In this document: positions 1-6,363 of the stretch, one piece after another
How positions within the stretch are numbered: the stretch's first letter is position 1
Layout of the letters: each line of letters opens with the position of its first letter
Translations under genes and position numbers: made by a program
The notes under the pieces: generated by a model
Told to the model about the DNA's origin: nothing
Database searches by the model: none
Seen by the model: only the letters and a program-made list of their open reading frames with translations
From: Sphingomonas sp.
GTDB lineage: Bacteria > Pseudomonadota > Alphaproteobacteria > Sphingomonadales > Sphingomonadaceae
Assembly: GCA_021154945.1 (NCBI GenBank)
Contig: JAJNQF010000396.1
Coordinates: 1 to 13,038, forward strand
Direction of reading: 5' to 3'
Length of the DNA: 13,038 nt

Positions 1-1
1 G

Positions 2-367
2 GGGCTGACCAGCGCGTCGTTCAAGGGCGGTCAGCCGCGGCTGCTCAACGTGTTCGCCAGCTGGTGCGTGCCCTGCATCGCCGAGGCCCCGCATCTCATG
101 CGGCTGAAGACGATGGGTATCCCGATCGACGCGATCGCGATCCGCGACACCGCGCCGGCGATTGCCGGGTTCCTCCGACGCAACGGCGATCCGTACGAGC
201 GGATCGGCAGCGATCGGGCCAGCCAGGTGCAATTGGCGCTGGGCTCGTCGGGCGTGCCGGAGACGTTCGTGATCGACGGCCGCGGGATCGTCGTGAAGCA
301 GATCATCGGCGACATCCGGCCGGAGAATGTCGCCGAGATCGCCCAGGCTGTGAAGGATGCGCGATGA
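2..367 (+). CDS. ccmG: CcmG/DsbE periplasmic thioredoxin, 5' truncated
   Basis: This is the C-terminal 121 residues of a thioredoxin-fold protein that enters the window already open. The active site reads FASWCVPC (CXXC at visible residues 22-25), and the cis-proline loop follows as GVPETFVID. The family (CcmG/DsbE, also CycY) is a membrane-anchored periplasmic reductant that keeps apocytochrome c CXXCH cysteines, or CcmH, reduced for haem ligation. The N-terminal signal anchor lies outside the window. A GTG at 50 is an internal Val codon and not the start, because the frame continues upstream with normal thioredoxin sequence (GLTSASFKGGQPRLLNV). The TGA stop overlaps the ATG of ccmH (ATGA), so the two are translationally coupled. 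The next two genes are ccmH and ccmI, which confirms CcmG over a generic TlpA-like thioredoxin. Confidence 0.93.
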   Translation, partial: GLTSASFKGGQPRLLNVFASWCVPCIAEAPHLMRLKTMGIPIDAIAIRDTAPAIAGFLRRNGDPYERIGSDRASQVQLALGSSGVPETFVIDGRGIVVKQIIGDIRPENVAEIAQAVKDAR

Positions 368-885
368 GGAACTCGCACTTCATTCCCCTCCCGCTTGCGG
401 GAGGGGTTAGGGGAGGGGTTTTCTTCTCAGGGGCATCCGCGCGTTCGCGTCATGCCCTCCCCCGGCCCCTTTCGCTTGCGGGAGGGGAGCTGTTTGCGGC
501 GCTGTTGCTTTGCGCTTCGCCGGCCGTCGCCCAACCTGTCACGCCGCCCGCGCATTATGCCAACGTTCAACTCGCCGACCCGACCAAAGAAGCCTCCGCG
601 CGCGCGCTCATGGAGACGCTGCGGTGCCTTGTCTGCCAGGGCCAGTCGATCGCCGACAGCGATGCCGACATGGCGGCCGACATGCGGGCGCTGGTCCGCG
701 AACGGATCGAACGCGGCGAGAAGCCCGCGTCGATTCGCGACTGGCTGATCGCCCGCTACGGTGACTATGTGACCTATGATCCGCCGCTGTCGGGGCTGAC
801 CTGGCCGCTGTGGCTCGCGCCGATCCTGCTGCTCGGCGTCGGCGGCTGGATCGCGCGGTCGAGTTTCCGGCGAAGGACACGCTGA
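364..885 (+). CDS. ccmH: CcmH/CycL cytochrome c maturation thiol protein with repeat-expanded signal peptide
   Basis: The product is 173 residues. The diagnostic motif LRCLVCQGQS (86-95, cysteines 88 and 91) belongs to the CcmH/CycL/NrfF family, which binds or reduces the apocytochrome c haem motif in the periplasm. After a helical domain ending YGDYVTYDPPL there is one C-terminal membrane segment (WPLWLAPILLLGVGGWIA), giving the usual periplasmic domain plus tail anchor. The signal core is LFAALLLCASPAVA, with cleavage expected after about residue 56, far later than normal for the family. Residues 8-42 are encoded by a pair of GC-rich palindromes and are low in complexity (PLPLAGG...LSLAGG). 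Start: the ATG at 364 overlaps the ccmG stop, and no other ATG, GTG or TTG lies in frame before the hydrophobic core, so the repeat must be translated. The stop overlaps the ccmI ATG (TGATG). Confidence 0.92.
   Translation: MRNSHFIPLPLAGGVRGGVFFSGASARSRHALPRPLSLAGGELFAALLLCASPAVAQPVTPPAHYANVQLADPTKEASARALMETLRCLVCQGQSIADSDADMAADMRALVRERIERGEKPASIRDWLIARYGDYVTYDPPLSGLTWPLWLAPILLLGVGGWIARSSFRRRTR
385..487. repeat. Paired REP-like palindrome inside ccmH
   Basis: Two inverted copies of a unit of about 33 nt sit at 385-418 and 455-487, separated by about 36 nt. The first starts with a perfect hairpin, CCCCTCCCGC-TT-GCGGGAGGGG (385-406), followed by TTAGGGGAGGGG. The second, read on the other strand, matches it at most positions. 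Its own hairpin keeps pairing through two U-G wobbles (CCCCTTTCGC-TT-GCGGGAGGGG). This is the architecture of a REP doublet (BIME-like). Palindromes of this composition are common between genes in sphingomonads and other proteobacteria. Here the doublet lies within a coding region, with no stop in the ccmH frame. Confidence 0.85.
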
Positions 886-1526
886 TGGGCTGGGTATGGC
901 TTGCCGCGATCGGTGCGGGCGTCTTCGCGCTGCTCGCAGTGCTGAAGGTCGATCGACTGCTGTGGACGATGGTTGCATCGGCGTTGATGCTGGGCGCGGC
1001 GGGTTACGCGTTGCAGGGGCAGCCGGGGCTCGTTGGGCACCCCGTCACGACCGGTCTCGCAGCGACGCCCGACGATGGCGCGATGCTAGAACTGCGCGAT
1101 CAGATGCTGGAGCGGTACACCGGAGCGGCTGCGTATCTGGTGGCGGCGGACGCGATGACGCGGATCGGCGATCGCCGTGCGGCGGTGCAGGTGTTGCTAG
1201 GCGGGATTCGGATCGCGCCGAAGAGCGTGGTGTTATGGACCGGACTCGCTAACGCGCTGTCCGCACACGATGCGAACCAGGTTTCCCCGCCGGCGCTGTT
1301 CGCGTTTCAACAGGCGACGCGACTAGCCCCGAAGCATCCGGCGCCGCCGTTCTTTCTGGGGCTGGCGTATGTCCGAGCAGGGGAGTTTGCGAAGGCTCGG
1401 CCATATTGGGCGAAGGCTTTGGCGCTAACCCCATCGGATATCTCGTATCGCGGTGAGATAGCAGTTCGACTGGCGTTGCTCGACCGATTGCTTGCTGCTC
1501 AGGACGCTGAAACGCCGCGCCAATAA
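885..1526 (+). CDS. ccmI: CcmI/CycH-like TPR protein of cytochrome c maturation
   Basis: The product is 213 residues. Two N-terminal membrane segments (about residues 3-20, WVWLAAIGAGVFALLAVL, and 26-44, LLWTMVASALMLGAAGYAL) are followed by a periplasmic domain of helical repeats. TPR-like features are WTGLANALSAHD, FFLGLAYVRAGEFAKARPYWAKALALTP and DRRAAVQVLLGGIRIAP. CcmI/CycH presents apocytochrome c to the haem ligation complex. It is shorter than the classical two-domain CcmI (about 400 residues), as in a TPR-only CcmI/NrfG-type version. The ATG at 885 overlaps the ccmH TGA. An in-frame upstream start would lie within ccmH and add a charged tail before the first membrane helix, so it is less likely. 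It is the last gene of the ccm operon, and a strong hairpin begins 2 nt after its stop. Confidence 0.85.
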   Translation: MGWVWLAAIGAGVFALLAVLKVDRLLWTMVASALMLGAAGYALQGQPGLVGHPVTTGLAATPDDGAMLELRDQMLERYTGAAAYLVAADAMTRIGDRRAAVQVLLGGIRIAPKSVVLWTGLANALSAHDANQVSPPALFAFQQATRLAPKHPAPPFFLGLAYVRAGEFAKARPYWAKALALTPSDISYRGEIAVRLALLDRLLAAQDAETPRQ

Positions 1527-1527
1527 T

Positions 1528-1559
1528 CCCGTCATCCTGACTTACGTCGGGATGACGGG
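1528..1559. terminator. Hairpin between convergent ccmI and DUF3072 gene
   Basis: The arms CCCGTCATCCTGAC and GTCGGGATGACGGG pair over 14 bp, with one T-G wobble, around a TTAC loop. The hairpin starts 2 nt after the ccmI stop and lies 9 nt from the stop of the opposing gene, so it is placed to serve both strands. Neither side has a clear T-run. The motif resembles the common CGTCATCC...GGATGACG palindromes of sphingomonads, so it may be a REP element acting as a terminator or mRNA 3' end protector. Confidence 0.7.
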
Positions 1560-1567
1560 ATGAAGGC

Positions 1568-1786
1568 TTACTGACCCCGGCCGGTCTTCGACTGCAGTTC
1601 GTCGATCTTCTTCGACGCATCCGCCTTGGTCAGCGTCTCGTCGAATTCCTCGTGCGCTTCCTCGGACAGCGTCTTGAGGTAGCTCGCCTGCGCACCGGTC
1701 ATCTTCTCGTCGCCGGTGGTCCAGTCGTCGGGGTCCTTCTCGGCGTTCGAGAACGGTTCGGACTTGGGGTTCGGGGTGTCGGACAT
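1568..1786 (-). CDS. DUF3072-family small acidic protein
   Basis: This is a 72-residue, soluble, highly charged protein with no signal or membrane segment. The stretch DPDDWTTGDEKMTGAQASYLKTLSEEA, followed by LTKADASKKIDELQSKTGRG, matches what I recall of the DUF3072 family (MTGAQ.SYL.TL..EA and K..AS..ID.LQ). That family has no known function. The second half resembles a short helical motif that pairs with the first. The start is the ATG at 1786, preceded by AAGGAA 6 nt upstream. A longer reading frame to 1849 would overlap the ald 3' end and has no comparable ribosome site. The gene follows ald on the same strand after 50 nt, so co-transcription is possible, but I see no functional link. 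Confidence 0.8.
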   Translation of the reverse strand: MSDTPNPKSEPFSNAEKDPDDWTTGDEKMTGAQASYLKTLSEEAHEEFDETLTKADASKKIDELQSKTGRGQ

Positions 1787-1836
1787 TGGAAATTCCTTTC
1801 CCCTGTCCAACACCCATGTTCCGTATCCGTTCCCTA

Positions 1837-2943
1837 TCAGCCGGCCCAAGCTTCGTAAGGTAAACCTAGATCATCCGCGACCGCCTTGTACGCGATCTTG
1901 CCCTTGTAGACGTTCAGCCCGTTGGCGAGATGCGGGTCGGCCTTCATCGCCGCCTCCGCACCCAGATTGGCCAGCTTCAACGCGAACGGCAGCGTCGCGT
2001 TGTTCAGCGCGAACGCCGAGGTCCGCGCGACTGCGCCTGGCATGTTGGCGACGCAGTAATGGATCACGCCGTCGACCTCGAACACCGGGTCCTCGTGCGT
2101 CGTGGCATGCGACGTCTCGAAGCACCCGCCCTGATCGATCGCGATGTCGACCAGCACCGAGCCGCGCTTCATCGTCTTCAGCATCTCGCGGGTGACGAGC
2201 TTCGGCGCAGCGGCCCCCGGCACGAGTACCGCGCCGATCACCAGATGCGCGTTCTTGACCGCTGCTGCGATCGCAGCCTTCGAGGCGTAGGCGGTCTTGA
2301 TCTGGCTGGAGAAGAACATGTCGAGTTCGGCCAGCCGATCGTTCGAGATGTCGTAGATCGTCACGTCGGCGCGCATGCCGACCGCCATCTGCGCGGCGTT
2401 GACGCCCGAGACGCCGCCGCCGAGGATCGCGACTTTGGCAGGTGCAACACCGGGGACGCCGCCGAGCAGGACGCCACGTCCGCCCTGCTCCTTTTCGAGA
2501 TAATGCGCGCCGACCTGCACCGACATGCGGCCCGCGACCTCGGACATCGGCTTGAGCAACGGCAGCCCGCGGCGATTGTCGGTGACCGTCTCGTACGCGA
2601 TGCAGGTCGCGCCGGACTTCATCAGCCCCTCGGCCTGCGGTTTGTCGGCGGCGAGGTGGAGGTAGGTGAACAGCAGGTGGCGCGGTTCGAGCATCGCGAT
2701 CTCGCCCGGCTGCGGCTCCTTGACCTTCACGATCATGTCGGCGCCGGCGAACACCGCGGCGGCGGTCGGCAGGATCGTCGCGCCCGCGTCGATATAATCC
2801 TGGTCCTCGAAATCGATGCCCGATCCGGCCTGCGTCTCGACCACGACTTCGTGACCGGCCGCGAGCAGTTCGGCGACCGATGGCGGGGTCAGGCCGACGC
2901 GATATTCGTGGTTCTTGATTTCCTTGGGGACACCGACGCGCAT
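1837..2943 (-). CDS. ald: Alanine dehydrogenase (NAD-dependent)
   Basis: The product is 368 residues, close to the usual 370, and catalyses reversible oxidative deamination of L-alanine to pyruvate and ammonium with NAD+. The N-terminus MRVGVPKEIKNHEYRVGLTP carries the substrate Arg (R15). The catalytic residues known from the family are in place: K75 in VKVKEP, H96 in YLHLAAD and D270 in DIAIDQGG. The NAD-binding glycine motif GGGVSG is at 175-180, followed by the acidic strand-end residue in TIYD. The start at 2943 gives the canonical N-terminus and sits about 8 nt after GGAG. A GTG three codons upstream overlaps that ribosome site and is rejected. A divergent Lrp/AsnC gene begins about 130 nt upstream, the classic arrangement for substrate-responsive control of ald. 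Confidence 0.96.
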   Translation of the reverse strand: MRVGVPKEIKNHEYRVGLTPPSVAELLAAGHEVVVETQAGSGIDFEDQDYIDAGATILPTAAAVFAGADMIVKVKEPQPGEIAMLEPRHLLFTYLHLAADKPQAEGLMKSGATCIAYETVTDNRRGLPLLKPMSEVAGRMSVQVGAHYLEKEQGGRGVLLGGVPGVAPAKVAILGGGVSGVNAAQMAVGMRADVTIYDISNDRLAELDMFFSSQIKTAYASKAAIAAAVKNAHLVIGAVLVPGAAAPKLVTREMLKTMKRGSVLVDIAIDQGGCFETSHATTHEDPVFEVDGVIHYCVANMPGAVARTSAFALNNATLPFALKLANLGAEAAMKADPHLANGLNVYKGKIAYKAVADDLGLPYEAWAG

Positions 2944-2960
2944 TGATTCCACTCCATTAT

Positions 2961-3039
2961 CGTTTGCGCGATACTAGCGCGCCTTGGACGGGAAGGGTTC
3001 GCAAACTCGTTTCGATACGATAGCGCGTTTGCAAGATAC
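2961..3039. promoter_or_regulatory. Iterated CGTTTGC/GATAC motif, candidate Lrp-type operator
   Basis: The ald-lrp intergenic region holds repeated related boxes: CGTTTGCGCGATAC (2961-2974), a shortened CGTTTCGATAC (3008-3018), and CGTTTGCAAGATAC (3026-3039, 12 of 14 identical to the first). The first two boxes are each followed by a TAGCGCG tail. An inverted GCAAAC (3001-3006) pairs with GTTTGC (3027-3032). The first and third boxes begin 65 bp apart. Lrp/AsnC proteins bind multiple phased sites around divergent promoters, so I infer that these are binding sites for the adjacent regulator. I could not assign -35/-10 elements with confidence. Confidence 0.45.
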
Positions 3040-3070
3040 GTGCATCCTTCGCCGTCGAAACGAGAAAATC

Positions 3071-3511
3071 TTGAGCATCACGATCGAACGCAGGATACTC
3101 GACCTGCTCGCTGCCAATTCCGACCTGACTAGCGCAGAGCTCGGCGACGCGGTCGGCCTCTCGGCGAGCGCCGCGCATCGGCGTGTCGCGCAACTGCGGG
3201 AGAGCGGCGCGATCACCGGCTACCGTGCGGTATTGTCGCGCGCGGCTCGCGGCGATCCGAGCATCGTCCTCGTCAACGTCACGCTCCGCGACCAGCGCAA
3301 GGAGACGATGGCGGCATTCGAGGCGGAGATCGTCGACTGCCCGCAGGTGGTGCAGTGCTTTTTGATGAGTGGCGAGGCGGATTACATGCTCCACGTCGAA
3401 ATCCGTCACGGCGAGACGTTCGAACGCATCCACCGTGAGACGCTTTCGCAACTGCCGGGCGTGACGCGGCTGGCGTCGCATTTCGTGATCCGCGAAGTCG
3501 TCACCCGCTAG
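3071..3511 (+). CDS. Lrp/AsnC family transcriptional regulator, probable regulator of ald
   Basis: The product is 146 residues, the normal family size of about 150. The N-terminal helix-turn-helix covers roughly residues 6-52 (RRILDLLAANSDLTSAELGDAVGLSASAAHRRVAQLRESGAITGYRAVL), which is the Lrp/AsnC pattern. The C-terminal RAM (ligand-binding and oligomerisation) domain follows: VNVTLRDQRKETMAAFEAEI, PQVVQCFLMSGEADYMLHVE, then LPGVTRLASHFVIREVV. I chose the TTG at 3071 because it puts the recognition domain the usual distance from the N-terminus. It is weakly preceded by a GAGA. A TTG at 2984 in the same frame would translate the operator-like repeats and is less likely. Divergence from ald suggests an AldR-type, alanine-responsive regulator, which is inferred from context only. 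Confidence 0.9.
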   Translation: MSITIERRILDLLAANSDLTSAELGDAVGLSASAAHRRVAQLRESGAITGYRAVLSRAARGDPSIVLVNVTLRDQRKETMAAFEAEIVDCPQVVQCFLMSGEADYMLHVEIRHGETFERIHRETLSQLPGVTRLASHFVIREVVTR

Positions 3512-3531
3512 ATGCCAGCGACCCTTCTCCC

Positions 3532-3551
3532 CTCCCTTCCAGGGAAGGGAG
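3532..3551. terminator. Hairpin after the Lrp-family gene
   Basis: CTCCCTTC-CAGG-GAAGGGAG forms a stem of at least 8 bp, 20 nt past the regulator stop. No T-run follows. The CCCTCCCTTCC/GGAAGGGAG palindrome type is frequent in sphingomonad intergenic DNA, so it may be a REP-like unit doubling as a terminator. A 10-bp palindrome, GTGTCGACAC, follows at 3556-3565 with no assigned role. Confidence 0.5.
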
Positions 3552-3683
3552 TAGAGTGTCGACACCTCTCTCTGCGCGCCACGATCAGCCTCGGTTAATC
3601 TACGCTAGCGCCCCGCCGTTGCCGCCCTCTACCCCTCATGCTAAATGCGCGCGCTTGGGGCACAGGGTGAAATCGGAAATTCG

Positions 3684-3725
3684 ATGAAGATTGCTGCACT
3701 TCCGGGTCGATTCACCGTCCAGTGA
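3684..3725 (+). CDS. Possible 13-residue leader peptide upstream of kup
   Basis: An ATG at 3684, with GGAA 5 nt before it, opens a 13-codon frame (MKIAALPGRFTVQ). Its TGA overlaps the kup GTG start by four bases (GTGA). The kup GTG has no evident ribosome site of its own, so this short frame could deliver ribosomes to kup by translational coupling. No run of one codon or paired hairpins points to attenuation. Translation is unproven, and conservation of the overlap in relatives would be the test. Confidence 0.4.
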   Translation: MKIAALPGRFTVQ

Positions 3726-5653
3726 GCGTCGACCAGACAGCCGCGGCCTCGACCGTGCCACCCGCCAATCTCGATCTCGAGACGGGACATCACCATTCCG
3801 ACGGCATGCTGAAGCTCGCCTTCGGGGCGATCGGCATCGTCTTCGGCGATATCGGCACCAGCCCGCTCTACGCCTTCCGCGAGACCTTCGCCGGCCACCA
3901 CAAGCTTGCGCTCGACGCGGCGCACATCATGGGCGTCATCAGCCTGATGTTCTGGTCGATGATGATCGTCGTGACGGTCAAATACGTCATCATCATCATG
4001 CGCGCCGACAACAAGGGCGAGGGCGGTAGCCTCGCATTGCTCGCGCTCGTCTCGGGCAAGACCAAGACAAAGCGCTGGAGCAAGGGCATCATCCTGCTCG
4101 GCGTGTTCGCGACCGCTTTGTTCTACGGCGACAGCATGATCACGCCCGCAGTGTCGGTGCTGTCGGCGGTCGAGGGCCTGGCCGTCGCCGCGCCCGCCTT
4201 TGCCGGCCTGGTGCTGCCGATCGTGATCGTCATCCTGATCGCGCTGTTCTGGGTCCAGAAGAGCGGAACCGCGCGCATCGGACTCGTCTTTGGCCCGATC
4301 ATGCTGGTGTATTTCAGCGTCATCGCGGTGCTCGGTATCCTCAGCATCGTCCAGACCCCTGGCGTCCTCTGGGCGCTGTCGCCGCATTACGCGGTCGAGT
4401 TCTTCATCATCGATCCGGAGCGGGCATTCCTGGCACTTGGCTCGGTCGTGCTCGCGGTCACCGGCGCCGAGGCACTGTATGCGGACATGGGGCATTTCGG
4501 GCGCAAGCCGATCGGCCTGTCATGGCTGTTCTTCGTGCTCCCCGCGCTGATTCTGAATTACATGGGGCAGGGCGCGCTGCTGTTCCGTGATGGCCAGGCC
4601 GCGCTGGTCAGTCCGTTCTACAATCTCGCCCCCGAAAGCCTCCAGCTGCCGCTCGTCATCCTCGCGACGATGGCCGCGGTGATCGCGTCGCAGGCGGTGA
4701 TCTCGGGCGCGTTCTCGGTGACGCAGCAGGCGATCCAGCTCGGCTTCATCCCGCGCCTCCGGATCGAGCACACCAGCGCCTCAACCGCCGGCCAGATCTA
4801 CATCCCGCTCGTCAACGGCGCGCTGATGGTGATGGTGATCCTGCTCGTGCTGTTCTTCCGCACCTCGTCGAACCTGACGAGCGCGTACGGGATCGCGGTG
4901 ACCGGCGCGATGTTCATCGACACGTGTCTGCTCGGGGTGGTGCTGTTCCGCCTGTGGAACTGGCCGAAGATCGCGGCTATTCCACTGCTGGCGATCTTCT
5001 TCACCGTCGACGGCGCTTATTTCGCGGCGAACCTCACCAAGGTGCCCGCCGGCGGGTGGTTCCCGCTGCTGGTCGGCTTCATCATCTTCACCTTCCTGAC
5101 GACCTGGTCGAAGGGGCGGCAGCTGATGATCGACCGGATGCACGAGGCGGCGATGCCGATAAAGGTGTTCATTGGCTCTGCGGCAAGCTCGGCCTCACGC
5201 GTGCCGGGAACGGCTGTCTTCATGACCTCGACCGCGGACGGCGTGCCGCATGCGTTGCTCCATAACCTCAAGCACAACAAGGTGCTGCACGAGCGCGTCA
5301 TTCTCCTCACCGTGAAGATCGTCGGGCAGCCTTACTGGCCCGCCAACGATCGTGCGGTGCGCGAGGAGCTTGGCGACGGCTTCCATCGGCTCGTGCTGCG
5401 CTACGGCTTCATGGAGGACGCCGATGTGCCCGCGGCGTTGCGCCAGGTCCATACTTGCGGCGCGGACTTCAAGATGATGGACACCAGCTTCTTCCTGTCG
5501 CGCCAGACGCTGCTCGCGTCGGACAAGCCCGGGATGATGCTCTGGCGCGAAAAGCTGTTCGCGTGGATGCTGCGGAATGCAGAAAGCGCGATGGAATTTT
5601 TCCGCTTGCCGACCAATCGCGTCGTCGAACTCGGCAGCCAGGTCGAGATTTGA
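3722..5653 (+). CDS. kup: Kup-type potassium transporter
   Basis: The product is 643 residues, within the 620-650 range of Kup/HAK/KUP proteins, which import K+ with protons across the inner membrane. The family signature VFGDIGTSPLYAFRE (residues 40-54) opens the first membrane segment. About twelve hydrophobic segments follow up to roughly residue 455, including VTVKYVIIIMRADNKGEGG, FYGDSMITPAVSVLSAVEG and GAEALYADMGHFG, all typical of the family. The soluble C-terminal domain (about 460-643) contains GTAVFMT and the late motif SFFLSRQTLLAS. The N-terminus has a His-rich HHH before the first helix. The GTG at 3722 is chosen because it gives the usual length and overlaps a leader ORF stop. 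The next ATG in frame (residue 29) would remove that leader and is a possible alternative. Confidence 0.95.
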   Translation: MSVDQTAAASTVPPANLDLETGHHHSDGMLKLAFGAIGIVFGDIGTSPLYAFRETFAGHHKLALDAAHIMGVISLMFWSMMIVVTVKYVIIIMRADNKGEGGSLALLALVSGKTKTKRWSKGIILLGVFATALFYGDSMITPAVSVLSAVEGLAVAAPAFAGLVLPIVIVILIALFWVQKSGTARIGLVFGPIMLVYFSVIAVLGILSIVQTPGVLWALSPHYAVEFFIIDPERAFLALGSVVLAVTGAEALYADMGHFGRKPIGLSWLFFVLPALILNYMGQGALLFRDGQAALVSPFYNLAPESLQLPLVILATMAAVIASQAVISGAFSVTQQAIQLGFIPRLRIEHTSASTAGQIYIPLVNGALMVMVILLVLFFRTSSNLTSAYGIAVTGAMFIDTCLLGVVLFRLWNWPKIAAIPLLAIFFTVDGAYFAANLTKVPAGGWFPLLVGFIIFTFLTTWSKGRQLMIDRMHEAAMPIKVFIGSAASSASRVPGTAVFMTSTADGVPHALLHNLKHNKVLHERVILLTVKIVGQPYWPANDRAVREELGDGFHRLVLRYGFMEDADVPAALRQVHTCGADFKMMDTSFFLSRQTLLASDKPGMMLWREKLFAWMLRNAESAMEFFRLPTNRVVELGSQVEI

Positions 5654-5700
5654 ACACGCTGTAACCCCACCACTCGCTGCCGTAAGCGCATTGGGTGCTC

Positions 5701-5724
5701 AGGTGTGATCAAACACGCACACCT
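5701..5724. terminator. Weak hairpin downstream of kup
   Basis: AGGTGTG (5701-5707) and CACACCT (5718-5724) form a 7-bp stem around a 10-nt loop, 47 nt past the kup stop. No T-run follows, and the right arm runs into the start of the paired palindrome. It could contribute to 3' end formation of the kup mRNA. Confidence 0.35.
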
Positions 5725-5826
5725 CCCCGGCGAAGGCCGGGGCCCAGTTGGAAAGGTCGTGGTAACGGAGCGCGGCCTACGTCAACAACGTTTCCCAACT
5801 GGACCCCGGCCTCCGCCGGGGAGGGA
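5721..5826. repeat. Paired REP-like palindrome upstream of the RNA ligase-like gene
   Basis: Two inverted arms of about 32 nt occur at 5722-5753 and 5791-5825. The left arm runs CTCCCCGGCGAAGGCCGGGG then CCCAGTTGG. The right arm read in reverse is CTCCCCGGCGGAGGCCGGGG then TCCAGTTGGG. Each arm contains its own CCCCGGC/GCCGGGG hairpin, and the pair encloses about 37 nt of unrelated sequence. This is a REP doublet of a different family from the one inside ccmH. The right arm ends about 10 nt before the next start codon. Confidence 0.85.
5818..5826 (+). promoter_or_regulatory. Ribosome-binding site lying within the repeat arm
   Basis: GGGGAGGGA is the only purine-rich ribosome-site candidate before the ATG at 5836, at a slightly long spacing of about 9-11 nt. 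It is the outer edge of the right palindrome arm, so in an mRNA spanning both arms it would be base-paired with CTCCCC of the left arm at 5723-5728. Confidence 0.5.
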
Positions 5827-5835
5827 TTGAGCATA

Positions 5836-6363
5836 ATGGGAAACACCCCGCAAGTGACCGAAGTAGCCCCGATCATCGTCACCGCCTTGTTTGGTCGCCA
5901 GGATACCGCGTTCTTCGATTCTATGCGTCGCGAGCATTTCCCGCCCGAGCGCAACCAGCTCGACGCGCATCTGACTCTGTTCCATCACCTGCCGCCCTCG
6001 GGCCTCGCCGAGCTCAAGCACCGGCTCAACCAGGAAACGCGCGGCATCCGTGCCCCACAGGCGCGTGTGGGCGGCCTGATGTCGCTTGGCCGCGGTGTCG
6101 CCTACCGTATCGAATCCCCCGACCTCGTCGGCATTCGCGCGCGGCTCGCCGACGCGTTCACCGGCATGCTGACGCCGCAGGACGCGGGCGGCTGGCGTCC
6201 GCACGTCACGATCCAGAACAAGGTCAGCCCGCAAATCGCGAAGCTCCTGCTCGCCAATCTACAGCGCGATTTCAGCCCGCGCGACGTCGAAATCGCCGGT
6301 CTGGGCGCATGGTGGTATCGCGGCGGACCGTGGGAAGCGATTTCCCGGCATATGTTCGCTTGA
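5836..6363 (+). CDS. 2'-5' RNA ligase-like (LigT/2H phosphoesterase) protein
   Basis: The product is 175 residues, the normal size for the family. The two catalytic H-x-T motifs of the 2H superfamily are present, AHLTLFHHLP (H45, T47) and RPHVTIQNKV (H123, T125), about 78 residues apart. The C-terminal YRGGPW (161-166) is typical of the RNA ligase/cyclic phosphodiesterase branch. These cytosolic enzymes act on 2'-5' or 2',3'-cyclic phosphate bonds in RNA or nucleotides. The biological substrate is usually unknown. The ATG at 5836 gives the expected N-terminus (APIIVTALF strand). The frame stays open upstream to 5695, but only through the palindromic repeat, so that extension is rejected. Its TGA overlaps the -35 box of the tRNA-Met promoter. 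Confidence 0.88.
   Translation: MGNTPQVTEVAPIIVTALFGRQDTAFFDSMRREHFPPERNQLDAHLTLFHHLPPSGLAELKHRLNQETRGIRAPQARVGGLMSLGRGVAYRIESPDLVGIRARLADAFTGMLTPQDAGGWRPHVTIQNKVSPQIAKLLLANLQRDFSPRDVEIAGLGAWWYRGGPWEAISRHMFA

Noticed and set aside
1930..2946. Long plus-strand open frame opposite ald
   Set aside because: The composition is that of a shadow frame (Arg/Asp/His rich), it is exactly antisense to ald, and it has no ribosome site or motif.
3619..3650. Possible kup promoter TTGCCG with TAAATG 17 nt later
   Set aside because: The -10 match is only about half of consensus, so it is not strong enough to report as a feature.
3985..4002. Short ATC tandem run in kup
   Set aside because: It encodes a run of Ile in a membrane helix, ordinary for this protein.
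3641..4495. Minus-strand open frame opposite the start of kup
   Set aside because: It is a Glu/Asp/His/Arg-rich shadow of kup and would also run antisense through the kup leader.
5695..5835. N-terminal extension of the 2H phosphoesterase frame through the palindrome
   Set aside because: The extra 47 residues come from the repeat and have no family match, and the ATG at 5836 gives the normal N-terminus. In contrast to ccmH, a suitable downstream start exists here.
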